Assembly: GCF_963583255.1 (NCBI RefSeq)
Contig: NC_084814.1
Coordinates: 25,238,815-25,302,814 of the forward strand
Length of the DNA: 64,000 nt
Origin: Pyrus communis
Taxonomy: Eukaryota; Streptophyta; Magnoliopsida; Rosales; Rosaceae
Reading direction: 5' to 3'
Shown here: piece by piece, positions 51,012-63,052 of the stretch
Position numbering within the stretch: position 1 is the first letter of the stretch
How the letters are laid out: each line of letters opens with the position of its first letter
Program-made: the position numbers and the translations under genes
Notes under the pieces: model-generated
Told to the model about the DNA's origin: nothing
Databases searched by the model: none
Seen by the model: the letters and a program-made list of their open reading frames with translations, nothing else

Positions 51012-51779
51012 CTAAGAATGGACTAGCGGCTGCCTAGGGATTGGACGGTAGTTTTCATAAGGATTTTGGACAAAACGGTCATTAAAACCGGAAAGAGACT
51101 AGGCGGTTTAAGCAGTAAGCAGTCTAGACGGCACTGGGCGGTTCCAAATTTAAGTTAACTAATTAAGTTAAGGTGGAAAATATGTAACCTACCTAAAGGA
51201 AACCTAGAAGCTCACGCGCAACATCTAATCTTGTCGCTCTGTGTCTGTGCAAATCCAAAAGCTCTCGCTCGCGCTGCATTTTGTCTCCTTGATCCTACAA
51301 ACCCAGACTTGATGAGTTGATCCTACAAGCTCCGCAACTCTACCTTTGCGTCGTCTCTCTCTCACCATGTTTGCAATATGATTCTTTGTAAATATTATGT
51401 GATTTAGACTCTACACACATACCTCTGAACTCGTTCTTTATCTGGAGGAAATCTTGATGGATGAGATGAGAGTCGAGGCCCACTGACTATTGTCAAATTA
51501 TTCTTTTCCTTTGTAAATCATGCGAAGCTTTTGATTGTTAATTTGCTCACTGAATTAGAATCAGGAACCGTTGTTACATTTGTAATTTGTTAATTTGCTT
51601 ATTGAGCTTTTTTGTTTTTACTGTATTATATCTTTATTTTATTTCTAATATAAGTGTTGTTTTTTTTTTTTCTAAATGTAAACAGTCACTTATTTATATG
51701 AAATAATAATAAATTAACTTAATCATCATAGGTGTTAGGTTCCAACCCGCCGTCCAACTAGCGCCGAACATCTTTTAGA
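51012..51779. mobile_element. hAT-like non-autonomous element, 768 bp
   Basis: Perfect 8-bp flanking duplication GCAATGGT (51004-51011 and 51780-51787). Imperfect inverted ends: CTAAGAATGGACTAGCGGC on the left; reverse complement of the right is TCTAAAAGATGTTCGGCGC. No transposase. Confidence 0.7.
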
Positions 51780-51787
51780 GCAATGGT

Positions 51788-52451
51788 TAAGTGTGTGTAC
51801 TCTTTTGGAGCTGTTTGATAATCATTTCGTCATTAGTTTTTAATTTTAGTCTTCAAATTTCACTTGTTTGAAAACTGAAATATTGTTTGGTAACTATTTC
51901 TAGTTTTCAAAAAAATGAAAACTACTTTATTAAGTGTTCAAAATTTAGCCTTAAATTTTCAATTTTCCTTTTATGATGGTGAGGCATTGCTTCCATCACT
52001 GATAAGAAGAACACCAAATTCTCCTATGGGTGCTTCAATAACATTATAGTCATAAAAAGTTGGTACGAAAAAAACTTCTATGCAAAGTTCAAAATGGTGA
52101 ATTGAGGTAGAGTGCACCGATCGTCCAGTCACTTGGCCGGCTAGTGAAAGAAAAAGCTTGCATCTAAAGCTTATTCAACAGATAAATAAGTTACTTGTGC
52201 TCTATTACATAACATTAAGTTATGCTACGGGAACCCTTTCAAAAGTGGGAGGGACTTTCCACATACTCTATGTCACTTTATGTTTTTTACACAATGTTTT
52301 ATAAAGTTTGAATAAGAATTAATGTCAAACTATGGGATGACAAAAAGTTTATTAAAAGTCTCACTTTGGAAGAGAGTCTCCTTAAAATTTCTCTACTATC
52401 AAAATGATAATTGATTTCCATATGCAAGTAAGTTTCTAACATACTCGATCA
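51788..52451. other. Intergenic, nothing firmly recognised
   Basis: Between two transposon derivatives. The opening part (TTTGGAGCTGTTTGATAATC) resembles plant MITE ends but no partner end was found. Confidence 0.5.
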
Positions 52452-52459
52452 ATTTACTA

Positions 52460-52828
52460 AAGCTTTTTAGCTAAAATTGTTCATGAGATTGACATAATTT
52501 CTTACCTTGGTCCATGAGATTTGAAATCGATAAAAGTGGTTCATGAGTTTGTCCATCATCAATCATTTTGGTAATTCTGTAAAAAATCTCCATTAAATAG
52601 GGATACGATGACAAAAGTACCCTCAATTTTTGTCAAATCATTTTAGCCCCATTGTTTATTAAATTGATGATTTTTTTTCATTTTAGTCCTTATTTAACGA
52701 AAATTGTCAAGGAATGACCAAAATGATTTATGGTGGACAAACTTAATGACTACTTCTATTGACTTCAAATCTTTGGAACAAAAGTGAGAAATTATGTCAA
52801 TTTCAAGTTCCATTTTGGCTAAAAAGTT
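52460..52828. mobile_element. hAT-like MITE family H, copy 3
   Basis: Ends AGCTTTTTAGCTAAAATTG and GGCTAAAAAGTT, with flanks ATTTACTA (52452-52459) and ATTTACAA (52829-52836), an 8-bp duplication with one mismatch. The 77-codon minus frame at 52694-52927 crosses its edge and is not a gene. Confidence 0.75.
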
Positions 52829-52861
52829 ATTTACAAAACACAAGGTGAGGTGAGGTAGGAG

Positions 52862-53083
52862 TAAGGATCCTCGCCGGATCCTATTTGTGAGAATTTCAGG
52901 AATCCTCCTATCACATCCGTTCATCATACATTATACAACCAATTTTCATTAGGTATTTGTTTATATTCAATTTTAAATAAAAAAATTTATAATAATTTAT
53001 GATCGCACGATATATAATGAATATATGTAATTTGAGTATTTATGAGATCCTCAGTAAAGAGGATCCGGCGAGAGTTCTCACGC
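52862..53083. mobile_element. Mutator-like MITE with GGATCC-rich ends, copy 2
   Basis: Inverted ends AAGGATCCTCGCCGGATCCT and (reverse-complemented) ACTCTCGCCGGATCCTCTTT, flanked by a perfect 9-bp duplication AGGTAGGAG (52853-52861 and 53084-53092). 222 bp, with an AT-rich middle. Confidence 0.82.
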
Positions 53084-53458
53084 AGGTAGGAGCGCAGTAT
53101 AAGATCACAAAGAGTCCTTATACAGAAATAAGTTTGAAAGATAAGGACTGAACTGCAAAAGTAATGACTTATCTACAAGATATTTTATGACTAAAAGAAG
53201 AAAATAAAAGAAATAAGGTAAAAAGACGGAAAAGGTCCGCATCATAAACCTAAAGCAAAGAATACAGAACTCAATCCTAAGCCGTCCGATCAGCCATCAT
53301 CTTTCTGGCTCCCCACGCTCCCGATCCCATCAGCCATCCATCATCTTCTTCCTACTCTCTCTCTCTCCCCCACTGTCCAAAATTTCACTTATCCTCTCTC
53401 TCTCCCTCCTTCCGAAGACCCAAGTCCCAATTCCCAAGTCCAACGTACACCAAAATCC

Positions 53459-56400
53459 ATGGACCCACCACCACCTCCATATCCAACTCCGCATCTTTAC
53501 CCACCGCTCATCACCGCCGTCTCCGCCGCCCCAACCATCACTCCTGCCACCGTTGAAGCTCAAAATAACATTATCACCACTACCCATGTAGCTGCCAACC
53601 CCACTCCTGCTCCGAACCCTGCTCCCAATCACCCACCTTACGCCGAGGTAAATTACTAAACACACCCCATCCCCACCTCCCACCTCCCACCTCCCACCTC
53701 CCACTCGAGCTAAAGCTCCGAGCTTTTTTCTGATCTGGTTTTTTGTTTTGGGTGCAGATGATATACGGAGCGATAACGGCGTTAAGGGAGAAGGACGGGT
53801 CGAGCAAGAGGGCTATAGAGAAGTACATAGAGCGATGCTACTCGGGGCTTCCGGCGACTCATTCGTCCTTGTTGACTCACCACCTCAAGCGCTTGAAGAA
53901 CAGTGGTCACCTCGTTATGGTCAAAAAGTCGTACAAGCTTCCTGGATCTGAGGGTTCCGCTCCCCCTCCCCCTCCTCCTCCTACTTCAGCTGCTGATGCT
54001 GCCTCCACGGCGGCGATTCCCTCTCCTGGGCCTGCAAGAGGCCGCGGCCGCCCTCCCAAAAACAACCCTATTTCTGACCATCCCATTTCCCAACAACCCA
54101 TTAGCCAGCAATTCATTCCCTTTCCCCAGCAGCAGCAGCAGCCCTTTCCAATTCTCCAACTGCCCACCTTACAGCAACCCATTCCGATTCTCGAGCAGCC
54201 CATTTCCCACCACCAACAACCCATTCCCATTCCCCAGCAGCCCATTTCCCACAACCAACAACCCATTCCCATTCCCCAGCAGCCCAATTCCCAGCCCGTC
54301 CCAGATGAGCCCAATTCCCAGCCCATGCTAGTCGCTCTCGGACTCGCCGACGAGCCAGGGTCGGAGAAGAGGCGCCCAGGTCGGCCGCGTAAGGTGGTTG
54401 TGGGTGCTGGAGTTGGACAAGCTGTGGGCAGCCCGGTGTCTGGTAAGAGGGGCCGGGGTCGTCCGCTGGGAACCAGGTTGCCCAAGAAGAAGGCTGGGCG
54501 TCCTCCCAAGCCAAAGTCCGTGTCGGCTGTCGGAGGCCCCAACGGAATTGTGAAGAGGGGCCGCGGGAGGCCTTCGAAAGCTGAGCCGAAGAGCGTCTTC
54601 TTTCCGTATGCCACCAATGTGCCTATCATTGGTGCATTTGAGCAGAGCAATGTGCCCAATGTGGTGGCGCCACAGCGACCACAACCGGGGGCCAAGCGCA
54701 GAGGCCGACCCTCAAAGAAGAAGGAAGAAGCTGCTTCTGCTGCTACCGTGCGTGTTGGTGGTATGGTGCCCGGTAAGCGCGGCCGGCCGCCTGGGCTGCC
54801 TGGAATAAAGCGGCCCTCAAAAAAGAGCGGAAGGCCCGTGGGCAGGCCCAGGAAGGTAATACTCTTGTTATCTGCATCTCTCTAGTAAACAACCTTGTGA
54901 ATTGCTGTGGCTTTTGTATCTCTAATGCCGCGTTGTCGCAAATTAGGTAAGTGTTAATGTTGGTCGGTGTGTTTGATAGTGAATTTCTTTTGTTTTGAGT
55001 AACTAACTAGATATTAAGCTTGCATTAGAACTAAGTAAAACTGCAACACCGAATGGATAATCATATAATAACTTAGGGCTTGTTTGAATGTGCTTTTAAA
55101 ATGAATGAATCTGCTTCTAGATAAAATGTTTTTGGATTGCAAAAGTCCTTTTAAGTGCTTTCTACAAGAAGCACGAGTTATGTGCTTCTTTCAAGAAGCC
55201 CCTTAAGTTCTTTTCCAGGATTTACCAGCATTTTTCTAAGGATTGTTTTCAAAATATTTTCACCAAAAGTGTTTTTAGTAATTTTAAAAGTACATCCAAA
55301 CGAGTTCTTAGTATTAAAGGGGTTATGGTACTCTGGGTTTGTCCTTAATTGTTTTACTGAAATTTCCATTAATCAAATCTGTATTGTTTCCAGTCCAAAA
55401 ATATATGTTAATCTGTATTGTGTTCAGGGAAAGGAAAATTAAATTATGCAACTTTTCTTTGTTTATTTTTATATGTAGGAATAATATAGGGGTTATGTAC
55501 TAGAGAATTAAAAAAAAAAAAAAAAAAACTAGCATTGAGACTAGCCTAAGCAGTTCTTTGGGTGGGGCTATCAAGAAAAGGCCTCTGCCCACCGGGAATG
55601 GACTCTAGACTAGCCTAGGTGTATGAATAATTTTTATTTTTTTTTAAAAGCCCAAACCCAAAACGACGTCTTTTTGGGCAGGGTTTTTAAAAATTCATGT
55701 TAATTTTAGGCTTATTATATTAACACCACACAAATTGTTGTATAAACCCTACATACTAAATACACCCCACATTTACTTTTTCAATTAAAAATTATCTTAA
55801 TACACCCCACATACTTTCCCATAATATCCTCACACCCCACATTCTTAATATACACCTTACATTTTCTATATGCACATCATATTTTCTATACACCCCCACA
55901 TTTCTCAAATCTTATAAAGCTTTTAATTTGGACAATTAATGCTGACTAAAAGTTTGACAAAATATGCCGCCTGGGATTTAAAGCATATGTGGGTTGTTTT
56001 CAATTCCACCATTAAAATCCATGTTGTCTGTTTTTAATATTTGGTGGTAGTTTAGGTGTTTATTCTTCGTGTAATCCGTATGATCCCTAAAAGATGAATA
56101 CGAATATAGAAGCTTGAAAAATGCATCAAAAGCAAGATTAAATAATTATCAATGTTGTCAAAATCACTAAAACAATAAATAATATGAAGTCTTACCTCAT
56201 GTGAAGCTTCCAAAACATCAATTTCGTGTTTCATTTGTCAGAAATAATTTTTCTCAATCAACATATTTGTAGTTTCATTGGTTAGGATTTTGTTCAACAA
56301 TGGAGGGTCGGAGGGGTTTTGATAGTTGAAGAAGATAAATAATACGTTCAAAGTGATTTGGAGTGTATATGGAATTTTTTAATCTTTTTTTAACCTAATT

Positions 56401-57689
56401 AGGTCAAAATTTTAATGTGGGGTGTATTCAACATTTTGTGGGTTGCTAATATAAAAGGACAAGGATTGTCTGCCCTCCCACTTCTAGTGCCCTCCCGTGC
56501 CCTCATGTTTTGTGTGGTCACGGTTAAGCCACGTCAATATTTTATATTGTTTTTTTTTATAGAGATAATAAGACAAAAAATGAATAGTAATATAAAATGT
56601 TAACGTGGCTTAACCGTGACCACACAAAGAGGAGGGCACCAGAAGTGGGAGGGCAGACAATCCTTGTCCAATATAAAAAGCCTAATTTTATGTTTCTAAC
56701 TTAGTTTCTATTAATTTATTAAGAATTTATGATGTAAATTAGAGAAATAATAATAATAGTCAAATATTTGATTGCTTGGCATGCTTGCTTTGATTGTTTT
56801 ACGAAGTATTATATTATATATGTATGTATGTATGTATTAGGTATTGTAATAGTTTTGAGTTTCCGGCTATTCATGAAACGCCTTGGCTTCACCTTCGCCT
56901 TTAAAACGTTGGTATTGGCTAGTGGATTTCTACTTTGTAATTTGGTAAGAGAAAAGGCTGCAGAGTTATATAAATAGCAATGAAAGGGGCGGTATTTGGT
57001 TATCAAAAAAATGAACATATAAAAAAAAAAATTAACGAAATGCATAGGGAGTAAATGGTAAAGTAGAAAGAATTGAAAGTTGTTAAGGAAGACTGTCCAT
57101 GGTAATGGACAGTACAAGATTCATTTCACCGAATCGAATGTAATCGATGCTTATAACTTAAGTGCTTTAGTGAAATTTCCATTGGTTAAATCCGTATTTG
57201 TATTGTTTTGTAGTCCAGAAGTTAAATATTTAATTTTTGCGATTTTGGGAAAGGGAAAGTTCTTTATTCTTCGTTTCTTATTTTCCTCCTGCTGCCTTAC
57301 TTACTTGGAATTATTTCTATTTTCTCGTCTGTTTTTGGAAAAAGAATGCATCAGCCGAAACAACTGAAGGACCTGACCCAAAATCGGTTGCCAATGGAGA
57401 ATTTAAGCGGAAGCTCGAGTACTTTGTAAGTTGAATAATTTCCATTTTTTTCTTCACCAAATACGGCTGCATTTTCCGTTTTTAGCTTTGCAATGGTCTT
57501 TATTCTATTTCTATGTATTTGCAGCAATTCAAAGTGGGGCAAGCTGTTGGTGCACTAAAACCTTACTTAAACCCTGAAAGCGCGGACAGTGCGGTTGCCG
57601 CAATCCAAGAATTAGAAGGGCTTGCAACCATGGACATAAGCGCCCCATTAGATATTCAAGCTCAGCAGCCGCCAATGCTCCAAAGTTAA
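53459..57689 (+). CDS. Linker-histone-like (H15) AT-hook chromatin protein, HON4-like, four exons
   Basis: Nuclear protein with a winged-helix H1/H5 globular domain and many AT-hooks, as in Arabidopsis HON4/HON5-type or HMG-Y-related proteins. It is expected to bind AT-rich DNA minor groove and nucleosomes. Exons: 53459-53647, 53758-54855, 57345-57425 and 57525-57689, phase 0 throughout, 510 residues. Exon 1 is Pro/Ala/Thr-rich and ends HPPYAE. Exon 2 opens with the H15 domain (MIYGAITALREKDGSSKRAI to KKSYKLP, about 64-128), then a Pro/Gln repeat region, then at least eight GRP/GRGRP AT-hooks (RGRGRPPK, RRPGRPRK, KRGRGRPLG, KAGRPPKPK, KRGRGRPSK, RRGRPSKKK, GKRGRPPG, GRPVGRPRK). The tail has FKVGQAVGALKPYLNPESA and ends PPMLQS. 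Intron 2 is 2.5 kb and holds several MITEs. Confidence 0.92.
55076..55307. mobile_element. MITE in HON4-like intron 2, TTA target
   Basis: Ends GGGCTTGTTTGAATGTGC and (reverse-complemented) GAACTCGTTTGGATGTAC, with TTA on both sides (55073-55075 and 55308-55310), compatible with PIF/Harbinger. 232 bp. Confidence 0.6.
55700..56691. mobile_element. Outer inverted-repeat element in HON4-like intron 2
   Basis: The left end AGGCTTATTATATTAACACC and the right end (reverse-complemented, after removing a nested MITE) AGGCTTTTTATATTAGCAACC are inverted. Both ends continue into CACAAA and ACACCCCACATT motifs. Without the insert it is about 770 bp. TSD not resolved. Confidence 0.6.
56457..56669. mobile_element. 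Nested palindromic Mutator-like MITE, 213 bp
   Basis: Long near-perfect inverted arms beginning GGACAAGGATTGTCTGCCCT, with GGTTAAGCCACGT / ACGTGGCTTAACC in both arms, and a perfect 9-bp duplication AATATAAAA (56448-56456 and 56670-56678). It is inserted within the right terminal repeat of the outer element, so it is the younger of the two. Confidence 0.85.
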
Positions 57690-58135
57690 GAAAGCCTTGC
57701 TCTGTCGTCGTGTACCTGTTAGAGAAAATGAAGAGCACATAAGAGGTAAATTAAGGGTCTGTAAAGCGAATAGGAGGTTAGCGTAACTAACTGTCTTTAT
57801 TGGTAGAGATGACCACCTTGTCCATTAAGTTAAGTTTGTTGTTGTTGTGCAAATTTAGAATGACCCATGACTCATTTTGCGTTCTTTCGACTTTGGGATT
57901 TCAATTCAATTTGAGAAATATTTGATCGTATCTTTGATTTACTCGTTTACATGAATCCAAGTTATGGCAGTGTGGTCTGTCTGCATGGTTTACAGAGGTA
58001 TAATTACACCTTGGAGTAGTTTTAGTTTTGCATTAGGTCTAAGAGTAATCACGATGCAATTTATCCATATACAAGCAGAATTGCAGCACACTAATCTTGC
58101 ATGCAGTGAGATATAAGTTGACTTGGATGTGTCTC

Positions 58136-58174
<39 letters not shown>

Positions 58175-58617
58175 AAAGATGGAGCTGTTCCCTTGGAGAC
58201 TATTGGTCTGCCCTTGGTTTTCTTTCTGCAAGGACGCAGAAGTTCTGTTGGTTTTGGTGAGTGATGATGCGAACTGGTTTGGTGTTACTTTTAGGAGACC
58301 TGGGGAAATTTGAGTTTTAGATGGTAGTGAGAGGGTGAGTTGGGGACAAGGAACGTGACGAGAGAGATACTAACGAGGGAATATATCCCCGTTGATTTGT
58401 CTAGCTAGGGTTAGAATGCAACGTCTGGCAGTTTGGAAATACACTTGCCACCGCCACCACCATCATGGGACCTGCTGCAGGCGTGGTATTGCAAACTTTA
58501 ACATAGCCGTAAGCATGGCATGGATTTGGTTTGATCTTTTGACTTCAGTAGGCTAGAGCTTGACATGGACTTTGGGATGCTTTGGTTTGTGTATACAATC
58601 ATAATAGAATTAGATTA
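57690..58617. other. 3' flank of the HON4-like gene and intergenic sequence
   Basis: No gene seen. A (GA)n microsatellite lies at 58139-58172. Confidence 0.6.
58139..58172. repeat. (GA)n microsatellite
   Basis: About 16 GA units. Confidence 0.95.
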
Positions 58618-59055
58618 TTTTTAGCTATGCTTCCCAAACTTCACTTTAATCTCACTTTGTTCCTTGGAACTTATTTTTCGCTTCACTTTGCCTGATTCTG
58701 TTAATTCCGTCAAAAAAATTGTTGCCTGCTGACATGGCATAAGTGAGACCCATTTATTGCCGTTTTGATGTCGTATCATTGGCACATGTAAAAAAAAAAA
58801 AAAAAAAAATAGTACAAGAACAAAAAAACGTAAAATAAAATAAAAAAGGAAACCAAACTCTGGGTGAATATGTGGCAAACATGTGATCAAAGTAAGTGGG
58901 CTTCACTCATGCCATGTAAGAAATTTAACGTTTTTATTGGCGGAACTAACAGAATTAACTAAAGTAAGGCGAAAATTGAGTTCTTGAACCCAAATTAAGT
59001 TTTAAGAGTCAAAATGAGATTAAAGTAAAGTTTCAGCAGGGAGCATAGCAAAAGA
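58618..59055. mobile_element. MITE with about 45-bp inverted ends
   Basis: Left GCTATGCTTCCCAAACTTCA then CTTTAATCTCACTTTG; right, reverse-complemented, GCTATGCTCCCTGCTGAAAC then TTTACTTTAATCTCATTTTG. TTCCGTCAAAAAAAT-like and GGCGGAACTAACAGAATTAA segments pair further in. Poly-A core. TSD not resolved. Confidence 0.65.
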
Positions 59056-59304
59056 GGCTTAAGAGTATGTAATCCAACTTATTATTTAATTGTTCATAAG
59101 GAGCTTGTAGCTTAACTGCTTAAGTTGCTTGAAAATATTTGGTTCTGCGCTCGAGATTTTATTTTTGAACACCCCCGTCCCCAGGACGTCAATATATTTG
59201 TCTTATAAAATGCCGGGTCTAACTTAGTTTGACCTTTTTATCAGGGCTTGGTTCGTAAGATCAAACTTGCAATATAATCAGATTGGGGGTTCGAAAATAA
59301 GATT

Positions 59305-59592
59305 TTGCCCGTTTGGTATTGCTGTGCTTTGAAAGAAAAGATTGCTTATGTTGTGTTGAGAGAATAAGCAGCTGTGAAATAAAGCAGCAGAATGTTTGGT
59401 AAGCTTTTTTGTAAAAGTGCTTTTGAAAAGAAAAAAAAAAGAAAAAAAAAACAGTATTATAGTGTTTGATAAACTTTTATGTAAAACAAATGTGAAAAAA
59501 AAGCTCAAGCTGAATGTTTACCAAACATAAAAAAGCTCTCAGTTTTTTTTTATAGCCATTTTTTTCAGAATCACTCATTACCAAACTAGGGT
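59305..59592. mobile_element. MITE-like element with GTTTGGTA termini
   Basis: Left GCCCGTTTGGTATTGCTG; right, reverse-complemented, CCCTAGTTTGGTAATGAGTG. The interior has diverged inverted AAGCAGC/GCTTTTT motifs. TSD not resolved. Confidence 0.5.
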
Positions 59593-60010
59593 TTAAGGAT
59601 TGCAATATAATCATTATTTTTTTTATATCTTTATTTAAAAAAAATACATTCGATTTGTAGTTTAGTTATTTATATGAGTTAAAGAAATTGACAGTATATC
59701 GTGAAAATGATGTTGCTACTACAACCGTTAATTAGTTTGGCACATATGCATGTCTAAATAGTCTCAAAATCAAATGATTGTTTCTCAGTTTATGTAGAAT
59801 GAGGAAAACTCGTCCATCTTATTCTAGTCTTGGGGAATTTTGCACATAAGGTCATTTCCAGTCAAGTGCTATATGTCACTTTTAGTTCGAGTTGAGGAAA
59901 ACTCAACTGATATGTGCATCTCAAGTCAAAATAGAGAAATTAACCCGGTATGATTGGAAATGAAATTTTTTAACCCTACAGTTTTTTTTTAAATATTAGT
60001 TTTTATAAAA

Positions 60011-60163
60011 GGAAAACTAATGAAAAGGGTTTGAAAACTTTGAGTTTTAACGATAAGGACAAAATAAAGGGTAAAGTAAATAGTATCAGGATTGACTTTT
60101 TAGTGTAAAAATGTAATTTTTTGTTAAAATGAACAATATCACAAACTTTTCGTTAAAACTCTT
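60011..60163 (+). mobile_element. Mutator-like MITE, 153 bp, copy 2
   Basis: Starts AGGAAAACTAATGAAAAGGG and ends CGTTAAAACTC, flanked by the perfect 9-bp duplication TTTTATAAA (60002-60010 and 60164-60172). Same length as, and inverted relative to, the copy at 31154-31306. Confidence 0.82.
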
Positions 60164-60174
60164 TTTTATAAAGA

Positions 60175-61040
60175 TAAAACATAACTAAAAGCTTCGTTTA
60201 TAACTAAGGTTGACCTAAAAACTGCCATAAAGTGACCCACTGCTCCTCCAACACCTCCACCTCCACCTTCCACCAGTATGAGCAATTGTAGTCTACGCGC
60301 TGCCCACGATCCAATCACAGTCACGAAATTGGGAACTCCACTTCCAGCTCAGCTCCTTTACAACTGGATAATGCCATATTGGCGACTTTACAACGCATCC
60401 CACGCAAACTCGAAGTCGATGCGCCTCCCAAAGTCCACAATGATTTTTTATTTTAATTTTTGTATTCATAAGGCTATAACGCAATTTGATAATTTCAATC
60501 GTACCATGTTATATTCAGTGTCAACATTCAATTAACACAACTAAAACACGACAACTAATAGGAGGATTTATTGTGTTATTGATACTTCTTCATTATGTGT
60601 TACGATATATTTTTATCTAATTTTATATTAATTAAATTATAACTTGATAGATACGTGATACGAATAAAATACATAAATCCAAAGACAACTGATTGCCAAT
60701 AATACGTAAGCGGATACCAAATTTTCGCTTTTAAAACAACAAGAAATAATAATTATACTTTTTTGAATTAAAAGCTTGGATGTACATATAGGACAAGCAA
60801 AGCCGCCCACGAACCAATCTTGACTTTCCCTCCATTTGCCCACACAAGTTTGGGACCTTGACGTTTCCCTTTATACCTAGATCATGCCAAAAAATACTGT
60901 TTTTTTTACAAGAGAAATGCTAAGGAAACTCTTAGTTCAAAAAATGGCGGAAAATCTATGAAAAGTCCAATTTTTAATAAAGTCTCTTTAGCATGTCTCT
61001 TTTTATAAATTCAAACGATATCTTTCAATAATTTACGTTA
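60175..61040. other. Intergenic, no supportable gene
   Basis: The 85-codon plus frame at 60278-60535 has a less AT-rich first part (about 60240-60445) that might be an old gene fragment. No domain recognised. Confidence 0.5.
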
Positions 61041-61044
61041 TGCT

Positions 61045-61420
61045 TGGTAAGTTCTTGCATGACTTGTTAACCCGATATGAAACAACACGAAAATAATAGA
61101 TTTCGGATCAACTTGTTAATGAGTTAAGTCTTTATCAGGTCACCTGTTAAAAACTCGTTAACGTTTTGAATCGTTATTTGGTCATACGTTAAGAATCTAT
61201 TAAAATAACGGGTATGACACGTAAAAGACATGAACATGACCCGTTTGCCAAGTCTAGACATTAAGCATGACAATTTTTTGCAAATCCATTCACTCGATAA
61301 GAAACGACCCGCTAACAAGTCGGTTCATTATAGGGTCACATGTTAAGAACTCCTTAAGATAACGAGTAAGACATGAAAGCAACATGAACACGACTCGTTT
61401 TGCCAAGTCTAATTTACACT
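61045..61420. repeat. Degenerate interspersed repeat with two similar halves
   Basis: CATGAACATGACCCGTTTGCCAAGTC (61230-61255) and CATGAACACGACTCGTTTTGCCAAGTC (about 61384-61410) are preceded in each half by AAAATAACGGGTATGACACG or TAAGATAACGAGTAAGACATG. A common dispersed plant repeat type; element class unknown. Confidence 0.55.
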
Positions 61421-61892
61421 AAAAGAAAAAAAGGAAACTTTGAATTTAGACGCAATAAATTAAAAAGAAATATCTCACGCCTCAACCACCAGACCAGTCC
61501 ATCACTTATAAAATAAAATTAAATTAAAAAAAAAGCTAAATACATTCTCTCGCTGATTGTATTAAACTACAATTGACAGTCTAGGTATTGTCCTAGATAG
61601 AACCTTTGGTTAATCATATTCTGATGTGCATGTGATGTAGGTGGCTTTCACGGTAGAATTCCCAACAGCGTTTAACAAATCCCGGCATTTGAATTGTTTT
61701 GACATGTTAATCTAAAGAATTTGAGAGAAAATCCTCTCACCATTAATTCTATGCCAAACATAAAAAACAAAACAAAATGTATTCAATATGGTTATATATT
61801 AGTGTCTTCATTTGCTCATTTTCCTTGGTGTTATCACTCTCAAACTTTCAAGCAATAGGCTACATCGCAAACGAGCTTTTTATTTTATGATT

Positions 61893-62031
61893 ATGTTATT
61901 CAAACACCTCTTCATACTTCTCACATTCACCTTAATTTCCAGCCGTCAGGTCAATTGACTTGAAGAAAATCAAATGACATAAGTTAACAAGAAATATGTG
62001 GAAAGTAAAAATAGATGTGTGGATAACACTT
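61893..62031. mobile_element. Short MITE, terminus CTATTCACACA type, copy 2
   Basis: ATGTTATTCAAACACC on the left and GTGTGGATAACAC on the right, with the core AGCCGTCAGGTCAA, match the copy at 15583-15723. Confidence 0.6.
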
Positions 62032-62572
62032 ATCTGATTTTATTATGTATATTCTATTTTATTAAGCCATCATATTCATTATTTACCGTCATTTTTTATT
62101 TGGTTTAGTCTAACGACCGTTTGATAAATATCGTTTTTAGTTTTCATTTTCACTGGTTTTCAGCTTAAAATCATTAAGCATTGTTATTATAGTATAAAGA
62201 TCAATGACAAATCCAAACTTATAATGGAACACGTCATAGATCCCAATCTTATAGCCAGGCCACAATTAATTTTTGTGACCGCTAATTAACTACATAATTT
62301 TCATATTTGCTACCCTAATGCTTACATAATTACAAAATATTAAAAAAAATGTTGCAGTCCGTGGACATCAAATAAGAATATGATGACAAGACAACAGTGC
62401 GCTTGACCGGTAGATGATTGATCAATCATTTTCCCTTCTTCTTCAAGTATGTTTGTAGAAAATTAATTAATCAATCGCGTGGAGAGTGGAAGGAATAGAA
62501 CTAACATGTAACTCGCCATCTTCTTTTTTTCTCCTTAATCTCTTATATGGATGAATATATAAATATATATAA

Positions 62573-62595
62573 AAAGAGAGAGAGAGAGAGAGAGA
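62573..62595. repeat. (GA)n microsatellite
   Basis: About 11 GA units following an AT-rich stretch. Confidence 0.9.
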
Positions 62596-62871
62596 TTCAT
62601 CATATATATCATTATATGGTTCACCTACATGGTTTTAGAACTTGGCCAATCGTGTTTAAGCGCCAAACACTATCCTTAGAGAGTAATTCGTTGCTAGCTA
62701 GGGTTTCCATCGTCATAAATGAATAAAGGTACGTAACAAAAAATAAGAAATACAATTAGCGATAAAAGAATATATATTGTTTATTTATTTTTTTTTTTTT
62801 TTAAATTATAAAAAATGAATCAACTAGTGGTTTTGTCACGACATTCCATCTTTTCGTGGGTCAGTTAAGTT

Positions 62872-62945
62872 CACAGAGGCATTTCAATCTCCCATGATCA
62901 TTATCGTGTTTCACTGGCAACAAGGATCGAACCCAAGAAATACCA
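62872..62945 (-). repeat. SINE-like fragment, copy 2
   Basis: CACAGAGGCATTTCAATCTC and GGATCGAACCCAAGA match the fragment at 32845-32930. The minus-strand B-box reads GGGTTCGATCC. Confidence 0.45.
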
Positions 62946-63052
62946 TTTTTTGACATAGCAAAAACTTTTGGTATATTCTTGTGCATGCATGCAATTGCAA
63001 GACATGGAGAATAAATCCACTTTTGAACATAGCAAAAAGGGGTCAAACCATC

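Noticed and set aside
53907..54695. 262-codon minus-strand frame antisense to the HON4-like exon 2
   Set aside because: It is the GC-rich shadow of the Pro/Gln and AT-hook coding region, with no domain. The plus frame has H15 and AT-hooks and closes across splice sites.
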